From: Afipia birgiae 34632
Lineage (GTDB): Bacteria > Pseudomonadota > Alphaproteobacteria > Rhizobiales > Xanthobacteraceae
Direction: 5' to 3'
DNA length: 64,000 nt
Assembly (NCBI RefSeq): GCF_000308295.2
Contig: NZ_HG326652.1
Coordinates: 1,614,109 to 1,678,108, forward strand
The position numbers and the translations under genes are program-made. Of this stretch, positions 37,676 to 47,203 are shown in pieces. Position 1 is the first letter of the stretch; the number at the start of each line of letters is the position of its first letter. The notes under the pieces are model-generated. The model searched no databases, was not told where the DNA came from, and worked only from the letters and a program-made list of their open reading frames with translations.

Positions 37676-38867
37676 GCGTATCTGCCTCGAGCGTGCCGCC
37701 GGAAAAATTGCGATAGATGAAGCGTCGGTCGCCACCGGCCGCCTCATTCATCGCAGCCCTGAAAATCTGTTCATGAACTGGCGAGAGCGCGCAGGCCGGA
37801 TCGGTGTTGCCGGCATTCCCGGTCAACGCAAAGGCCTGGCAGCGGCAGCCACCGTAATCGGCTTCCTTGTACTCGCAGCTCTGACACGGCTCCGGCATCC
37901 AGCCAGTGCCGCGATACCGGTTGAATGCTTCCGAATTCTGCCAGATCCACGCAATCGGATGATCCCGCACCGACTCGAATTTGAGACCCGTGATCGTTTC
38001 CGCCGCATGGCACGGCAGGATCTTGCCCGACGGCGAGATGTTGAAGAACTGCCGTCCCCAGCCACCCATGCATTTCTTGGGACGCAACGCATAGTAGTCC
38101 GGCACGACATAATCGATAGCGAGGATGCCTTTCAGCCGCACCTCCGCCTCCTCGACGATGCGCGAGGCTTCATCGATCTGTTCCATTGTCGGCATCAGCG
38201 CTGCACGGTTCTTCAGCGCCCAGCCGTAATATTGAACGTTGGCAACTTCGAGCCGGTCGGCATCGAGATCGACGGCCATCTGAATAACATCCGCAAGCTG
38301 AAACAGGTTCTGGCGATGCATGACCGCGTTCACCGTCAACGGCAGACCAAGCTCACGGGCCCAACCCGCAACCTCGATCTTCTTCGTGTGGGCGTCTTTC
38401 AATCCGGCGACACGATCAGCCACGCCCGACTCGCTGCCCTGAAAGCTGATCTGGACATGGCACAGCCCCGCATCGGCCACAGCGGCCAGCTTGTCCTTCG
38501 TGAGCAGCACAGCAGACGTGATCAGGTTTGAATATAGTCCGACATTGGTGGCATGCTGAACGATCTCAATGAGATCCTTACGCGCCGTCGGCTCGCCGCC
38601 GGAAAAATGAATCTGGAGTACGCCGATTTTGGCGAGTTCACTCAGAACGCGCTTCCACTCATCGGTGGTGAGTTCTGCGCCGCCACGCTCAAGCTCCAGC
38701 GGGTTCGAACAGTATGGGCATTGCAGCGGACAGCGATGTGTGAGTTCTGCAAGGACCGCCAATGGAATGCCGAAAGTTTCCGCCTGCGACTTGCGCGCCT
38801 CCAGCACCGCCAATCCATCGGATGGATCGGCGCGTACACGAGAAGCATCGGTCAGCGTCGGACTCAT
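37665..38867 (-). CDS. pqqE: PqqA peptide cyclase, radical SAM enzyme
   Basis: 400 residues. CPLQCPYC at residues 46-53 is the radical SAM CxxxCxxC cluster site, and IHFSGGEPTARKDL is the following SAM loop. The C-terminal SPASM-type cysteines occur in PKKCMGGWGRQFFN, KILPCHAAE and EPCQSCEYKEADYGGCRCQAF. It links Glu and Tyr side chains of PqqA, helped by PqqD. ATGA overlap with pqqD. Confidence 0.96.
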   Translation of the reverse strand: MSPTLTDASRVRADPSDGLAVLEARKSQAETFGIPLAVLAELTHRCPLQCPYCSNPLELERGGAELTTDEWKRVLSELAKIGVLQIHFSGGEPTARKDLIEIVQHATNVGLYSNLITSAVLLTKDKLAAVADAGLCHVQISFQGSESGVADRVAGLKDAHTKKIEVAGWARELGLPLTVNAVMHRQNLFQLADVIQMAVDLDADRLEVANVQYYGWALKNRAALMPTMEQIDEASRIVEEAEVRLKGILAIDYVVPDYYALRPKKCMGGWGRQFFNISPSGKILPCHAAETITGLKFESVRDHPIAWIWQNSEAFNRYRGTGWMPEPCQSCEYKEADYGGCRCQAFALTGNAGNTDPACALSPVHEQIFRAAMNEAAGGDRRFIYRNFSGGTLEADTHGA

Positions 38868-39172
38868 GGTTTGGTGTCCTGTGCCTCCGCGAGAAAGCCC
38901 TTCTCCGCGAGGTCTCGCAGCATTGCGATAACATCGGCGCCGATCAGACTACGATCAGCGGCATACTTCGCGGCAAGAACGTCGATGATCTGATCGACAT
39001 TCCGCACGCCATCGCAGAGCTGCAAAATTTCCACCGCAATCTCATCCGGTGCAAGCACCCTCTCCGGCACCAGAATAACCCAGACTTGCCGCGCCTCGTC
39101 GAATTTCAGCTTCGCATGCCGTGCAAGCACCGGCCGGCTCTGCTCAGTTATGTCGATCCGTCGGCTTCGCAA
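38864..39172 (-). CDS. pqqD: PQQ biosynthesis peptide chaperone
   Basis: 102 residues. RHAKLKFDEARQVWVILVPERVLAPDEIAVEILQLCDG is the PqqD core at about residues 18-55, a RRE-like fold that binds PqqA and presents it to PqqE. The start used is TTG at 39172; AAGG just before it is close, and an upstream alternative is possible. It lies 5 bp after pqqC and overlaps pqqE by 4 bp. Confidence 0.93.
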   Translation of the reverse strand: MRSRRIDITEQSRPVLARHAKLKFDEARQVWVILVPERVLAPDEIAVEILQLCDGVRNVDQIIDVLAAKYAADRSLIGADVIAMLRDLAEKGFLAEAQDTKP

Positions 39173-39177
39173 TGCCT

Positions 39178-39942
39178 TCAGCCCTTCTCCGGCACAAAAG
39201 CACCCGGCGGAACATGGCCATCGATATAGGCATGATATAACGCGTCAAGCTGGACCCAAAGCACGTTGGTCTTGAAGATCAGTGCATTGCAGACGGCTTC
39301 ACGTTCTTCCGGCGTTTTTGCATGCTTCTTGACGAAATCGAGGGCAAAATTGGCATCGCGCGGTGCTTGCTCCATGCGCCGCTTGAAATAGCTCATGATA
39401 CTCGGATTGACAAAATCGTAATGCGCGAGCATTCCCGAAATGCGCTCCTCGTGCAGGTTCGGGGCAAACAGCTCGGTCAGGGATGATGCGATTGCCTCAA
39501 GTGGCGTCCGATCTCGGACGAAGTGCACATAGGCATCCACGGCGAAGCGCGTTGCGGGGAGAATTCCCTCGGCGGATTCGACGTAAGCGGTGTCCAGATC
39601 AAGCCCCTCGGTTAGTTTCAGCCAGCGTTCGATCCCGCCCTCCGTGTCGACATCGCCATCGTGGTCCTCGATCCGATGCCGCCATTCGAGCCGGATATTG
39701 CGATCGCGGAACCGCGAAATCACGACCGCATCCTTGATCGGAATGGAACTCTGATAGTAGTAACGGTTCAGCGCCCAAGCCTGCACTTGTCCCTTGTTGA
39801 GCTTGCCACCATGCAGCAACCGGTGAAACGGATGCAGGTTGTGGTAGCGCGTCGCGCCAATCTCTCGTAGCGCAGTCTCGAGTTCATCCGCTGTCGCAAG
39901 CGAAGTTCCTGCCTTTAGTGCAAACACACTCGTCGCGATCAA
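39178..39942 (-). CDS. pqqC: Pyrroloquinoline-quinone synthase
   Basis: 254 residues, normal length. YHNLHPFHRLLHGGKLNKGQVQAWALNRYYYQ and WRHRIEDHDGD contain the conserved active-site His, Tyr and Arg residues of PqqC (landmarks at about 33-64 and 88-98). It performs the final ring closure and eight-electron oxidation with O2. The ATG overlaps the pqqB stop by 4 bp. Confidence 0.95.
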   Translation of the reverse strand: MIATSVFALKAGTSLATADELETALREIGATRYHNLHPFHRLLHGGKLNKGQVQAWALNRYYYQSSIPIKDAVVISRFRDRNIRLEWRHRIEDHDGDVDTEGGIERWLKLTEGLDLDTAYVESAEGILPATRFAVDAYVHFVRDRTPLEAIASSLTELFAPNLHEERISGMLAHYDFVNPSIMSYFKRRMEQAPRDANFALDFVKKHAKTPEEREAVCNALIFKTNVLWVQLDALYHAYIDGHVPPGAFVPEKG

Positions 39943-40865
39943 ATGATGATCTCCATCCCATCCGAAGGAATTTGCCAGCCCGCGCGGTCGGCAGCCTGAC
40001 GCTCCGCAGAGCCTGGAAGCAGGACTGGATTCGAATTGTTGATGTGCAGGAAAATTTTGCGGGTAATACCGAGGTCCGCAAGGGCGGCCATCGCCCCGTC
40101 CTCGCCAGACATCGCCATGTGCCCCATTCTCTGTCCAGTCTTGACGCCGAGGCCTGCGGCGATCAGTTCATCGTCGCGCCACAATGTCCCGTCGAAGAAA
40201 ATCAGGGGCGCACCTTGAAGACGCTGCCTCAACTCTGGGGTCAGCGCCGCGCAGGCAGCGAGAAAATAGAGGCGCTCCCCGCTCCGCTTGTCGGAGATCC
40301 GGAGGCCTAGTGTATCGCCAAGATCTTCGGTGCCGTCAGCACGTGTCTCACCTTCGAGGTACCATGCCCGCTTTCCGGGGGCGGCGAATGGAAGAACCTC
40401 GAGATCCGACGGAGAACCGTCAGGGAGTTTCGGCTCAAATGCCACGTCAAACTCAATCGGCTCTCGCCGCACGCGCTTTTCATCAAGCACATTGAAAATG
40501 CTGTTCGACTTGAGGATGGAAAGAACCTGCTGGTGGGCGTAGATCGTAAACGGCCATCCCTCCCGCAGGGACAGCAGTCCGGCCACAGCATCCACTTCGC
40601 CGTTGGTCAGAATGACGCCGACAATGGGGCTGTGCCGCAGCTGGCCTGCCCTGGGGTGGAGCTGCGGCGTCGCAATCACCTGCTGGCGCAGATCCGGCGA
40701 GGCATTGATCAGAAACCAGTGTTCACCGTCCGCACTAACGGCGACCGACGCCTGTGTCGCACGCAGTTCGGGACGCTCATCGCGCGCGACCCGACAGACC
40801 TCACAATTGCAATTCCATTGAGGAACTCCGCCGCCCGCCGCAGCCCCAAGAACGACGACGCGCAT
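39939..40865 (-). CDS. pqqB: PQQ biosynthesis hydroxylase PqqB (metallo-beta-lactamase fold)
   Basis: 308 residues from the ATG at 40865, preceded by GGCGGAG; longer frames add non-homologous residues. VVLGAAAGGGVPQWNCNCEVCRVA is the N-terminal PqqB signature with the structural cysteines. THG-like metal sites occur in TNGEVDAVAGLLSLREG. It is a metallo-beta-lactamase-fold protein that hydroxylates a tyrosine-derived intermediate in PQQ synthesis. It is separated from pqqA by 158 bp with no gene. Confidence 0.94.
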   Translation of the reverse strand: MRVVVLGAAAGGGVPQWNCNCEVCRVARDERPELRATQASVAVSADGEHWFLINASPDLRQQVIATPQLHPRAGQLRHSPIVGVILTNGEVDAVAGLLSLREGWPFTIYAHQQVLSILKSNSIFNVLDEKRVRREPIEFDVAFEPKLPDGSPSDLEVLPFAAPGKRAWYLEGETRADGTEDLGDTLGLRISDKRSGERLYFLAACAALTPELRQRLQGAPLIFFDGTLWRDDELIAAGLGVKTGQRMGHMAMSGEDGAMAALADLGITRKIFLHINNSNPVLLPGSAERQAADRAGWQIPSDGMEIII

Positions 40866-41023
40866 TAGGCTCCGCCTTCGATTCAATGACCGGATTGGTT
40901 GATGGCAGACGTCGGCATCACAGACGCCAACAAATCCGACACCGCGCACGAACACCTCGTCATTCGAGGGATTCCTGACGCAAACTGGATCGCTTCACTG
41001 CGAGTTTGATAGCGCGTTGCGTG

Positions 41024-41104
41024 CTACTTCCGCGCCGCGCAGGCATACATGTTGATTTCCATGCCGACCGGCACTTCGACGATCCTTGGGGTCTTCCAGG
41101 CCAT
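41024..41104 (-). CDS. pqqA: PQQ precursor peptide PqqA
   Basis: 26 residues, absent from simple gene calls because of its size. The peptide starts MAWKTPRIVEV and has Glu16 and Tyr20 in the EINMY core, the E-x3-Y spacing from which PQQ is built. AAGGAGACCAAA is an excellent ribosome site before ATG. It leads the operon pqqABCDE. Pro6 and Pro12 lie before the reactive core. The C-terminus ends in ACAARK. Confidence 0.97.
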   Translation of the reverse strand: MAWKTPRIVEVPVGMEINMYACAARK

Positions 41105-41444
41105 TTTGGTCTCCTTGCCCATTAGCGGGACGGGACTTTGCATCCTCGTCAAGGGCAAGGCTAACATGGAGTTTCCAAACCCCGCCATCGAATTTCAGCC
41201 GCTGGCGGCACAAGTTTGTGAGTGAAGCACGCTGGCGTGTGCGACGCACCAACGCCGGGCTCGGACCCTGCTGCGACGCGAAAGGCCGGTTTCTCAGAAA
41301 GGGGACTTTACACCCGTACCCGCCACACCCAACCTGTCGCCAATAATGACGCCGCAAACGGCGCGATTCTCCACAACATCATGGGTCCATGCAGCCTTCC
41401 GCCGCACCACGGTGAGAAAGCCTGCAACAGGGAGGAAATCCACG
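41105..41444. other. Intergenic region upstream of pqqA
   Basis: 340 bp shared by the divergent pqqA and the small plus-strand gene. It should hold the pqq promoter. Apart from an 11-bp palindrome GTGCGACGCAC at 41239-41249 and the ribosome sites at either end, I see no clear promoter or structured RNA. Confidence 0.4.
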
Positions 41445-41792
41445 TTGAGCTTGCCTCGCGCGCGCATCAAAATGTCGGACGCAGACATTGTCAGCCGGTT
41501 TGAGCGGCTCGGCTATAAACTCGATATTGATCAAATCGCGTTCACTACGGAAAGCGTTGAAGATTTCTACGACGCGAGAGAAACGCTCTGGACAGGTGTC
41601 GGCACGGAAAAAATCTACGAGGAAGGCGGATTGCTGCTGGTTGAAAAAGCGCAACCCCGCGCAGGCCAGCCCACCCGCGACATCGCAGTCATCAGCCTTG
41701 GGCACGCGCGCGCTGTGATGGGCGTCCTCAAACCGGACAAGTCAGCCGAATTGCCACGCTATGCCGGACGCATGGAATCGTCAGATCGCTAA
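41445..41792 (+). CDS. Small hypothetical protein
   Basis: 115 residues if started at the TTG at 41445, which follows AGGGAGG by 9 nt; an ATG at 41472 gives 106 residues and a cleaner N-terminus (SDADIVSRFERLGYKL). It has an alpha/beta look: DIDQIAFTTESVEDFYDARETLWTG, then a beta-rich ILLVEKAQPRAGQPTRDIAVISLGHARAVMG-like region near 65-95. No signal peptide or known family recognised. It is convergent with phoB. Confidence 0.5.
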   Translation: MSLPRARIKMSDADIVSRFERLGYKLDIDQIAFTTESVEDFYDARETLWTGVGTEKIYEEGGLLLVEKAQPRAGQPTRDIAVISLGHARAVMGVLKPDKSAELPRYAGRMESSDR

Positions 41793-41839
41793 GCTGCATC
41801 TGGCCGTCGGCAGATTCCGTCCAACAGACCACACGCCTT

Positions 41840-42541
41840 CTACTCGGCCTTGGCGAAGCGATCGTCGAGCGCGTAGCCCGCGCCGCGGACGGTGCGGATC
41901 GGGTCCGATTCGCGTCCGAGGTTCAGCAGCTTCCGCAGCCGGCCGATGTGAACGTCTACCGTGCGCTCGTCGATGTAGATGTCGCGTCCCCAGACGCCAT
42001 CGAGCAACTGCTCGCGGCTGAACACGCGCCCCGGATGCTCAAGGAAAAATTCCAGCAACCGATACTCAGTCGGCCCGAGATCGATCGGACGGCCCGAGCG
42101 GGCAACGCGCCGCCTGTCTCTATCCAGTTCGATGTCGCCAAATGCAAGCACGCTGGCGAGGCGCTCAGGACTGGCGCGCCGCAACAGACCCTTCACGCGC
42201 GCGAGCAGTTCAGGCACCGAGAACGGCTTCACGATGTAGTCGTCCGCACCGGTCGCAAGCCCCCTCACCCGCTCGCTTTCCTCGCCGCGCGCCGTCAGCA
42301 TGATGATCGGAATCTGCTTGGTCTCGGGCCGCGCACGCAGCCGACGGCAAAGCTCAATGCCGGACAGACCGGGGAGCATCCAGTCGAGGACGATAAGATC
42401 AGGAATGTGCTCCTTGAGCCGCGTATCTGCATCGTCGCCACGTGCTACCGTTTCGACGTCGTAACCCTCGGCATCAAGGTTGTAGCGAAGCAGCGTCGTT
42501 AGCGCTTCTTCGTCCTCGACCACAAGAATTCGGGCGCTCAT
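41840..42541 (-). CDS. phoB: Phosphate regulon response regulator PhoB
   Basis: 233 residues. Receiver domain with Asp53 in LIVLDWMLPG and KPFSVPELLARV as the Lys/Pro switch; the C-terminal OmpR-type winged helix contains LGPTEYRLLEFFLEHPGRVFSREQLLDGVWG and VDVHIGRLRKLLN. It activates genes with Pho boxes when phosphate is low. It is the last gene of the pst operon, 24 bp after phoU. No phoR kinase gene lies in this window. Confidence 0.95.
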   Translation of the reverse strand: MSARILVVEDEEALTTLLRYNLDAEGYDVETVARGDDADTRLKEHIPDLIVLDWMLPGLSGIELCRRLRARPETKQIPIIMLTARGEESERVRGLATGADDYIVKPFSVPELLARVKGLLRRASPERLASVLAFGDIELDRDRRRVARSGRPIDLGPTEYRLLEFFLEHPGRVFSREQLLDGVWGRDIYIDERTVDVHIGRLRKLLNLGRESDPIRTVRGAGYALDDRFAKAE

Positions 42542-42565
42542 GCTCGATCCTTCAGTTGATACACG

Positions 42566-43282
42566 TTAGCTTCCTGACGCGGCCGTTGCAAAGTTCGTCA
42601 TGTCACCCTTCGGGCGCTGATCGATCATCTGCTGGCCTTCGATCATATAGAACACGGTCTCTGCAATATTGGTCGCATGATCGCCGATCCGTTCGATATT
42701 CTTCGCGCAGAACATCAGGTGGATACAAAAGCCGATGTTGCGCGGATCCTCCATCATATAGGTCAGCAGCTCACGGAACAGCGAGGTGCAGATCGCGTCG
42801 ACCTCCTCGTCGCCCTTCCAGACCACCATGGCGGCAGGCAGATCATGCGCCGCGTAGGCATCCAGCACCGACTTCACCTGCGACTGCACAAGGTCGGTCA
42901 TGTGCTCGAGGCCGCGGATCAATTTCAGCGGATGGAAATCACTATCGAGCGCAGCAACGCGCTTGCCGATGTTCTTGGAAAGGTCGCCGATACGCTCGAG
43001 GTCAGTCGCAACGCGCATCGAACTGACGATCTCGCGCAGATCGACCGCCATCGGCTGACGGCGTGCAATCGTCAGGACCGCACGCTCCTCGATCAAATGC
43101 TGCAGTTTGTCGATATCAAGATCGGCAGCGACCACGCGCTTGCCGAGCACAACATCACGCCGGATCAGCGCGTCAACGGAATCGACGATCTGTCGTTCGG
43201 CCAGGCCGCCCATCTCGGCGACAAGCCGATTGAGTTCCTGAAGGTCTTCATCGAACGCCTTGGCTGTGTGATCTGAACCCAT
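42566..43282 (-). CDS. phoU: Phosphate transport system regulator PhoU
   Basis: 238 residues, all-helical with the two PhoU repeats: ERIGDLSKNIGKRV (about residue 95) and ERIGDHATNIAETVFYMIEG (about 200), the E/D-x3-D metal motif pair. It couples the Pst transporter to the PhoR kinase and represses PhoB under phosphate surplus. It lies 26 bp after pstB and 24 bp before phoB. Confidence 0.95.
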   Translation of the reverse strand: MGSDHTAKAFDEDLQELNRLVAEMGGLAERQIVDSVDALIRRDVVLGKRVVAADLDIDKLQHLIEERAVLTIARRQPMAVDLREIVSSMRVATDLERIGDLSKNIGKRVAALDSDFHPLKLIRGLEHMTDLVQSQVKSVLDAYAAHDLPAAMVVWKGDEEVDAICTSLFRELLTYMMEDPRNIGFCIHLMFCAKNIERIGDHATNIAETVFYMIEGQQMIDQRPKGDMTNFATAASGS

Positions 43283-43308
43283 GATATTTCTCTCCCGCGA
43301 AATACGCG

Positions 43309-44136
43309 TCAGCCGAAGCGGCCGGTGATGTAGTCTTGCGTGCGCCGATCGGTCGGCGATGTGAAGATCTTGTTGGTGTCGTCGAATTCGATCAGTTCGC
43401 CGAGATACATGAACGCGGTCTTGTCCGACACACGCGCCGCCTGCTGCATATTATGCGTCACAATGGCGATTGTGTAGTCTTCCTTCAGCTCCTGGATCAG
43501 TTCTTCGATCTTCGCAGTCGAGATCGGATCGAGCGCCGAGCAAGGCTCGTCGAACAGGATCACCTCGGGGCGAACGGCGACAGTCCGCGCGATGCACAGG
43601 CGTTGCTGCTGGCCGCCCGACAGGCTGAGACCGCTGGCGTTCAGCTTGTCCTTGACTTCGTTCCAGAGCGCCCCGCCCTTCAATGCGGCCTCGACGCGGC
43701 CATCCATCTCCGACTTTGAAATCCTCTCATAGAGCCTGATCCCGAACGCGATGTTCTCATAGATCGTCATCGGAAATGGTGTCGGCTTCTGGAACACCAT
43801 GCCGATCCGGGCGCGCAACAGATTGAGATCGAGCTTTGGATCAAGCATGTTGGTCGAATCCAGCATGAGATGTCCGACCGCGCGCTGGCCCGGATAGAGA
43901 TCGTACATCCGATTGAAGATACGCAGCAATGTCGATTTACCGCAGCCAGACGGACCGATAAACGCGGTGACGCGGTTCTCGCCGAGAGTAAGGTTTATGT
44001 TCTTCAAGGCGTGATGTTCGCCGTAGTAGAAATTTAGGTCACGCGCTGTCACCTTGGCCCGCGGTTCGGCATGGCCAGCCATCCCAGGCACGTGCCCGCG
44101 TGGAAGATCAACACTCACTGAAAGCTGTTCGCTCAT
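43309..44136 (-). CDS. pstB: Phosphate ABC transporter ATP-binding protein
   Basis: 275 residues. Walker [10 protein letters not shown] at residues 61-69, ABC signature [13 protein letters not shown], Walker [17 protein letters not shown] and the His switch in [28 protein letters not shown] is the PstB start pattern. It hydrolyses ATP for phosphate uptake through PstC-PstA. ATG overlaps the pstA stop by 4 bp. Confidence 0.97.
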   Translation of the reverse strand: MSEQLSVSVDLPRGHVPGMAGHAEPRAKVTARDLNFYYGEHHALKNINLTLGENRVTAFIGPSGCGKSTLLRIFNRMYDLYPGQRAVGHLMLDSTNMLDPKLDLNLLRARIGMVFQKPTPFPMTIYENIAFGIRLYERISKSEMDGRVEAALKGGALWNEVKDKLNASGLSLSGGQQQRLCIARTVAVRPEVILFDEPCSALDPISTAKIEELIQELKEDYTIAIVTHNMQQAARVSDKTAFMYLGELIEFDDTNKIFTSPTDRRTQDYITGRFG

Positions 44137-44978
44137 TTCGATGTCCTCTCGGCGCCAAGAATGCGCGCGCCAATGTTAAGGGCAAGTACGGTCAGGGTAA
44201 TCAGCAGAGCGCCGCTCCATGCGAGCTGCTTCCAGTATTCGTATGGGCTCTGGACGAAGTTGTTGATGGTCACCGGAAGGTTGGCCATCGTCTTGGTAAG
44301 GTCGAGACTAAAGAACTGGTTGCTGAGCGCCGTGAACAGCAGTGGCGCGGTTTCACCGGCAACGCGCGCGGTGGCCAGCAACACACCGGTGATGAGACCT
44401 GAGCGCGCAGCACGATAGGCGATACGTTTGATAACCAGCGAGCGCGGCAAGCCGAGCGCAGACGCCGCTTCTCGCAGCGGGTTAGGGACAAGGCCAAGCA
44501 TATCTTCAGTCGTACGCACCACAACTGGAATGACGATGACCGCCAGCGCCAGTGTGCCCGCCAACGCCGAGAATCCGCCCATCGGCACCACCACTGCACC
44601 GTACACAAACAAGCCTATGATGATCGACGGCGCGCTCAGCAGGATGTCGTTGATGAAGCGGATCACCGACGTCAGCCGGTCGTGCTTGCCGTATTCAGCG
44701 AGATAAGTGCCAGCAAACAGTCCAATCGGCGCGCCAATGCCGACACCGAGGACCGTCATGATGATCGAACCGACGATGGCATTGAGCAGTCCGCCCTCGG
44801 TTGATCCTGGCGGCGGCGTGTTCTCGGTGAAGATCTGAAGATTCAGACCCGCAAGGCCGTTGTAGAACAGCGTGAACAGAATTAGTGCAAGCCAGGTAAC
44901 GCCGAACAGTGCGGCGCCGAGACACAGAAATTGGACTACAATGTCAGAACGGCGGCGGGAAGCATAAATCGGGTTCAT
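44133..44978 (-). CDS. pstA: Phosphate ABC transporter permease PstA
   Basis: 281 residues with about six membrane segments. The permease-ATPase contact loop appears as [33 protein letters not shown]. Typical PstA features are [25 protein letters not shown] and [21 protein letters not shown]. It forms the inner membrane channel with PstC. It starts 3 bp after pstC and overlaps pstB. Confidence 0.95.
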   Translation of the reverse strand: MNPIYASRRRSDIVVQFLCLGAALFGVTWLALILFTLFYNGLAGLNLQIFTENTPPPGSTEGGLLNAIVGSIIMTVLGVGIGAPIGLFAGTYLAEYGKHDRLTSVIRFINDILLSAPSIIIGLFVYGAVVVPMGGFSALAGTLALAVIVIPVVVRTTEDMLGLVPNPLREAASALGLPRSLVIKRIAYRAARSGLITGVLLATARVAGETAPLLFTALSNQFFSLDLTKTMANLPVTINNFVQSPYEYWKQLAWSGALLITLTVLALNIGARILGAERTSK

Positions 44979-44981
44979 GGC

Positions 44982-45971
44982 TCAGTTCCCCGCCTTCTTC
45001 TCAAGACGCATCAGCATCAACCGCGCGGCGGCCAACACAAAGAACGTCAGAACGAACAGGAGCAGGCCAAGCAGAATGAGGCCGGACTGGTGCAGGCCGT
45101 CGCTTTCGGCAAATTCGCTGGCGATTGCAGCTGAAATTGTCGTACCGGGCGCAAAGACCGATGAGGATATCCGAAACGAATTTCCAATAATAAAGGTGAC
45201 GGCCATCGTCTCGCCGAGCGCGCGGCCGAGCGCCAGCATGATGCCGCCGATCACGCCGACCCGCGTATAGGGAATGACGACGTTACGAACGACTTCCCAG
45301 GTAGTGCAACCGACACCGTAAGCGGCCTCCTTCAGCACGGGCGGGACCGTCTTGAACACGTCAACCGAGATCGAGGTAATGAACGGCAGCACCATGATCG
45401 CGAGGATTAGCGCGGCGTTGAACAGGCTCAGATAAGACGGAGGCCCCGCGAAAATCGTGCCGAGAATAGGTACGCCACTGAATATCTTGATCATGAAGGG
45501 TTGAAAGGTATTTGCCAGGAACGGGCCAAGCACGAAGAAACCCCACATGCCGTAGATGATCGACGGAACGCCGGCGAGGAGTTCGACTGCCATGCCGATC
45601 GGCCGACGCAGCCACTGCGGACACAACTCGGTCAGAAAGATTGCGATGCCGATACCGATCGGAATAGCGATCATCATCGCAATCACTGACGTCACCAGCG
45701 TGCCGTAAATCGGGCCAAGGGCACCGAGAACCGGTGGATCGGCGGACGGCGCCCAGCGCTGCGTCCAAAGGAACGCAAACCCATATTCCTTCATCGCAGG
45801 CCACGCGCCCGCTATCAGCGAGAGAATAATGCCGCCGAGAATGAGAAGGACCGCGAGTGCACAGGCTCGGGTGGTCCAGTAGAATGCCCTGTCACCGAAC
45901 TTGAAGGCGCTCAGTGCCTTCGCGCGGTCGTAAGGCCCGGCTTCGTCTATCGAGGTGCTCTGAACGGCCAT
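44982..45971 (-). CDS. pstC: Phosphate ABC transporter permease PstC
   Basis: 329 residues from the ATG at 45971; in-frame GTGs at 45980 and 45998 are alternatives, the first having GGGGA 5 nt upstream. About six membrane segments. The permease loop is VLKEAAYGVGCTTWEVVRNVVIPYTRVGVIGGIMLALGRALGETMAV, with the conserved Glu-Ala-Ala and Gly, at about residues 225-270. GVPSIIYGMWGFFVL is typical PstC. It pairs with PstA. It follows a strong hairpin after pstS. Confidence 0.95.
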   Translation of the reverse strand: MAVQSTSIDEAGPYDRAKALSAFKFGDRAFYWTTRACALAVLLILGGIILSLIAGAWPAMKEYGFAFLWTQRWAPSADPPVLGALGPIYGTLVTSVIAMMIAIPIGIGIAIFLTELCPQWLRRPIGMAVELLAGVPSIIYGMWGFFVLGPFLANTFQPFMIKIFSGVPILGTIFAGPPSYLSLFNAALILAIMVLPFITSISVDVFKTVPPVLKEAAYGVGCTTWEVVRNVVIPYTRVGVIGGIMLALGRALGETMAVTFIIGNSFRISSSVFAPGTTISAAIASEFAESDGLHQSGLILLGLLLFVLTFFVLAAARLMLMRLEKKAGN

Positions 45972-46049
45972 CTCTGCCACGCTCGTCCCCTGTCCCACTC
46001 ACTCTAGTTGATGTCTGCTGGCCGTACACGTCTGGCGCCGGTCGCCGTC

Positions 46050-46082
46050 AAAGAAAGCGGAGGAGAGGCTGGCCTCTCCTCC
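46050..46082 (-). terminator. Intrinsic terminator/attenuator between pstS and pstC
   Basis: GGAGGAGAGG (46059-46068) and CCTCTCCTCC (46073-46082) form a perfect 10-bp stem with a 4-nt loop, followed on the minus strand by GCTTTCTTT. It lies 11 bp after the pstS stop. It should make most transcripts end after pstS, giving more binding protein than permease. Confidence 0.8.
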
Positions 46083-46093
46083 GGAACGTTTGC

Positions 46094-47104
46094 TTAGCTC
46101 TTGATGTCTGCCGACCAGGTCTTTTCGATCATCTTGACGACCGGTTCGGGCATCGGAATGTAATCGAGATCCTCAGCCATCTTGGCGCCCTTCTCGAACG
46201 ACCACTTGAAGAACTTGATCGCTTCCGCGGACGCAGCCTTGTCGACCGGAACCTTGTGCATGAGGATAAAGGTCGCAGCGGTGATCGGCCATGAGCCTTC
46301 GCCCGGCTGGTCGGTCAGTATCACGTAGTAACCGGGAGCCTTGGCCCAATCGGCGTTGGACGCCGCAGCCTGGAATGACGCTACAGTCGGCTGAACGGTC
46401 TTGCCAGACTTGTTGGTCATCGCTGCATAGGTCAGCTTGTTCTGCTTGGCGTAAGCATACTCAACGTAACCGATCGAATTCTTGGTCTGGCCGACGTTGC
46501 CTGCAACGCCTTCGTTGCCTTTGGCGCCGACGCCGGTGGGCCACTCAACCGCGGTTCCCTGGCCGACTTTGGCCTTCCACTCGGCGTTGACCTTGGACAG
46601 GTAGTCGGTGAAATTGAAGGTTGTTCCCGACCCGTCCGAGCGCCGCACGACGGTGATGGCATCCGAAGGCAGGGTAAGCTTCGCGTTCAGCTTGGCAATG
46701 GCAGGATCGTTCCACTTGGTGATCTTGCCGAGATAGATGTCGCCGAGCAGTTCACCGGAGAGCACCAGTTCGCCTGGCTTGATGCCTTCGAGGTTCACGA
46801 CAGGCACGATCGCGCCCATCACCATCGGCCACTGAATGAGGCCATCCTTCTCAAGCTGCTCAGCCTTGAGCGGCGCGTCGGTCGCGCCGAAGGTCACGGT
46901 CTTGGCCTGGATCTGCTTGATGCCGGCGCCGGAACCGATCGACTGGTAGTTCAGACCATTGCCGGTCTCTTTCTTGTAAGCGTCAGCCCATTTCGAATAG
47001 ACGGGGAACGGGAACGTCGCACCCGCACCTGTGATGTCGGCGGCAAAGGCCGAGGTCGATACGGCGACAAGGCCAGCAGCGACGACTGTTTTGACGAAAT
47101 TCAC
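46094..47104 (-). CDS. pstS: Phosphate ABC transporter substrate-binding protein
   Basis: 336 residues from the GTG at 47104 (GGAGAG upstream). The signal peptide runs to about residue 22 ([18 protein letters not shown]). Mature-protein motifs: [43 protein letters not shown] and [17 protein letters not shown], which form the phosphate pocket. Periplasmic. It is controlled by the Pho box at 47204-47229 and separated from pstC by a terminator. Confidence 0.96.
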   Translation of the reverse strand: MNFVKTVVAAGLVAVSTSAFAADITGAGATFPFPVYSKWADAYKKETGNGLNYQSIGSGAGIKQIQAKTVTFGATDAPLKAEQLEKDGLIQWPMVMGAIVPVVNLEGIKPGELVLSGELLGDIYLGKITKWNDPAIAKLNAKLTLPSDAITVVRRSDGSGTTFNFTDYLSKVNAEWKAKVGQGTAVEWPTGVGAKGNEGVAGNVGQTKNSIGYVEYAYAKQNKLTYAAMTNKSGKTVQPTVASFQAAASNADWAKAPGYYVILTDQPGEGSWPITAATFILMHKVPVDKAASAEAIKFFKWSFEKGAKMAEDLDYIPMPEPVVKMIEKTWSADIKS

Positions 47105-47203
47105 TGGGTCTCTCCATCGTGTGAGCGGGTGCACAATCATCGGAGATTGTTTCCCGGGGCCGTCTCCTTAGAGGTCCGGCATAGAGCTTTTATGGAGGTT
47201 GGA

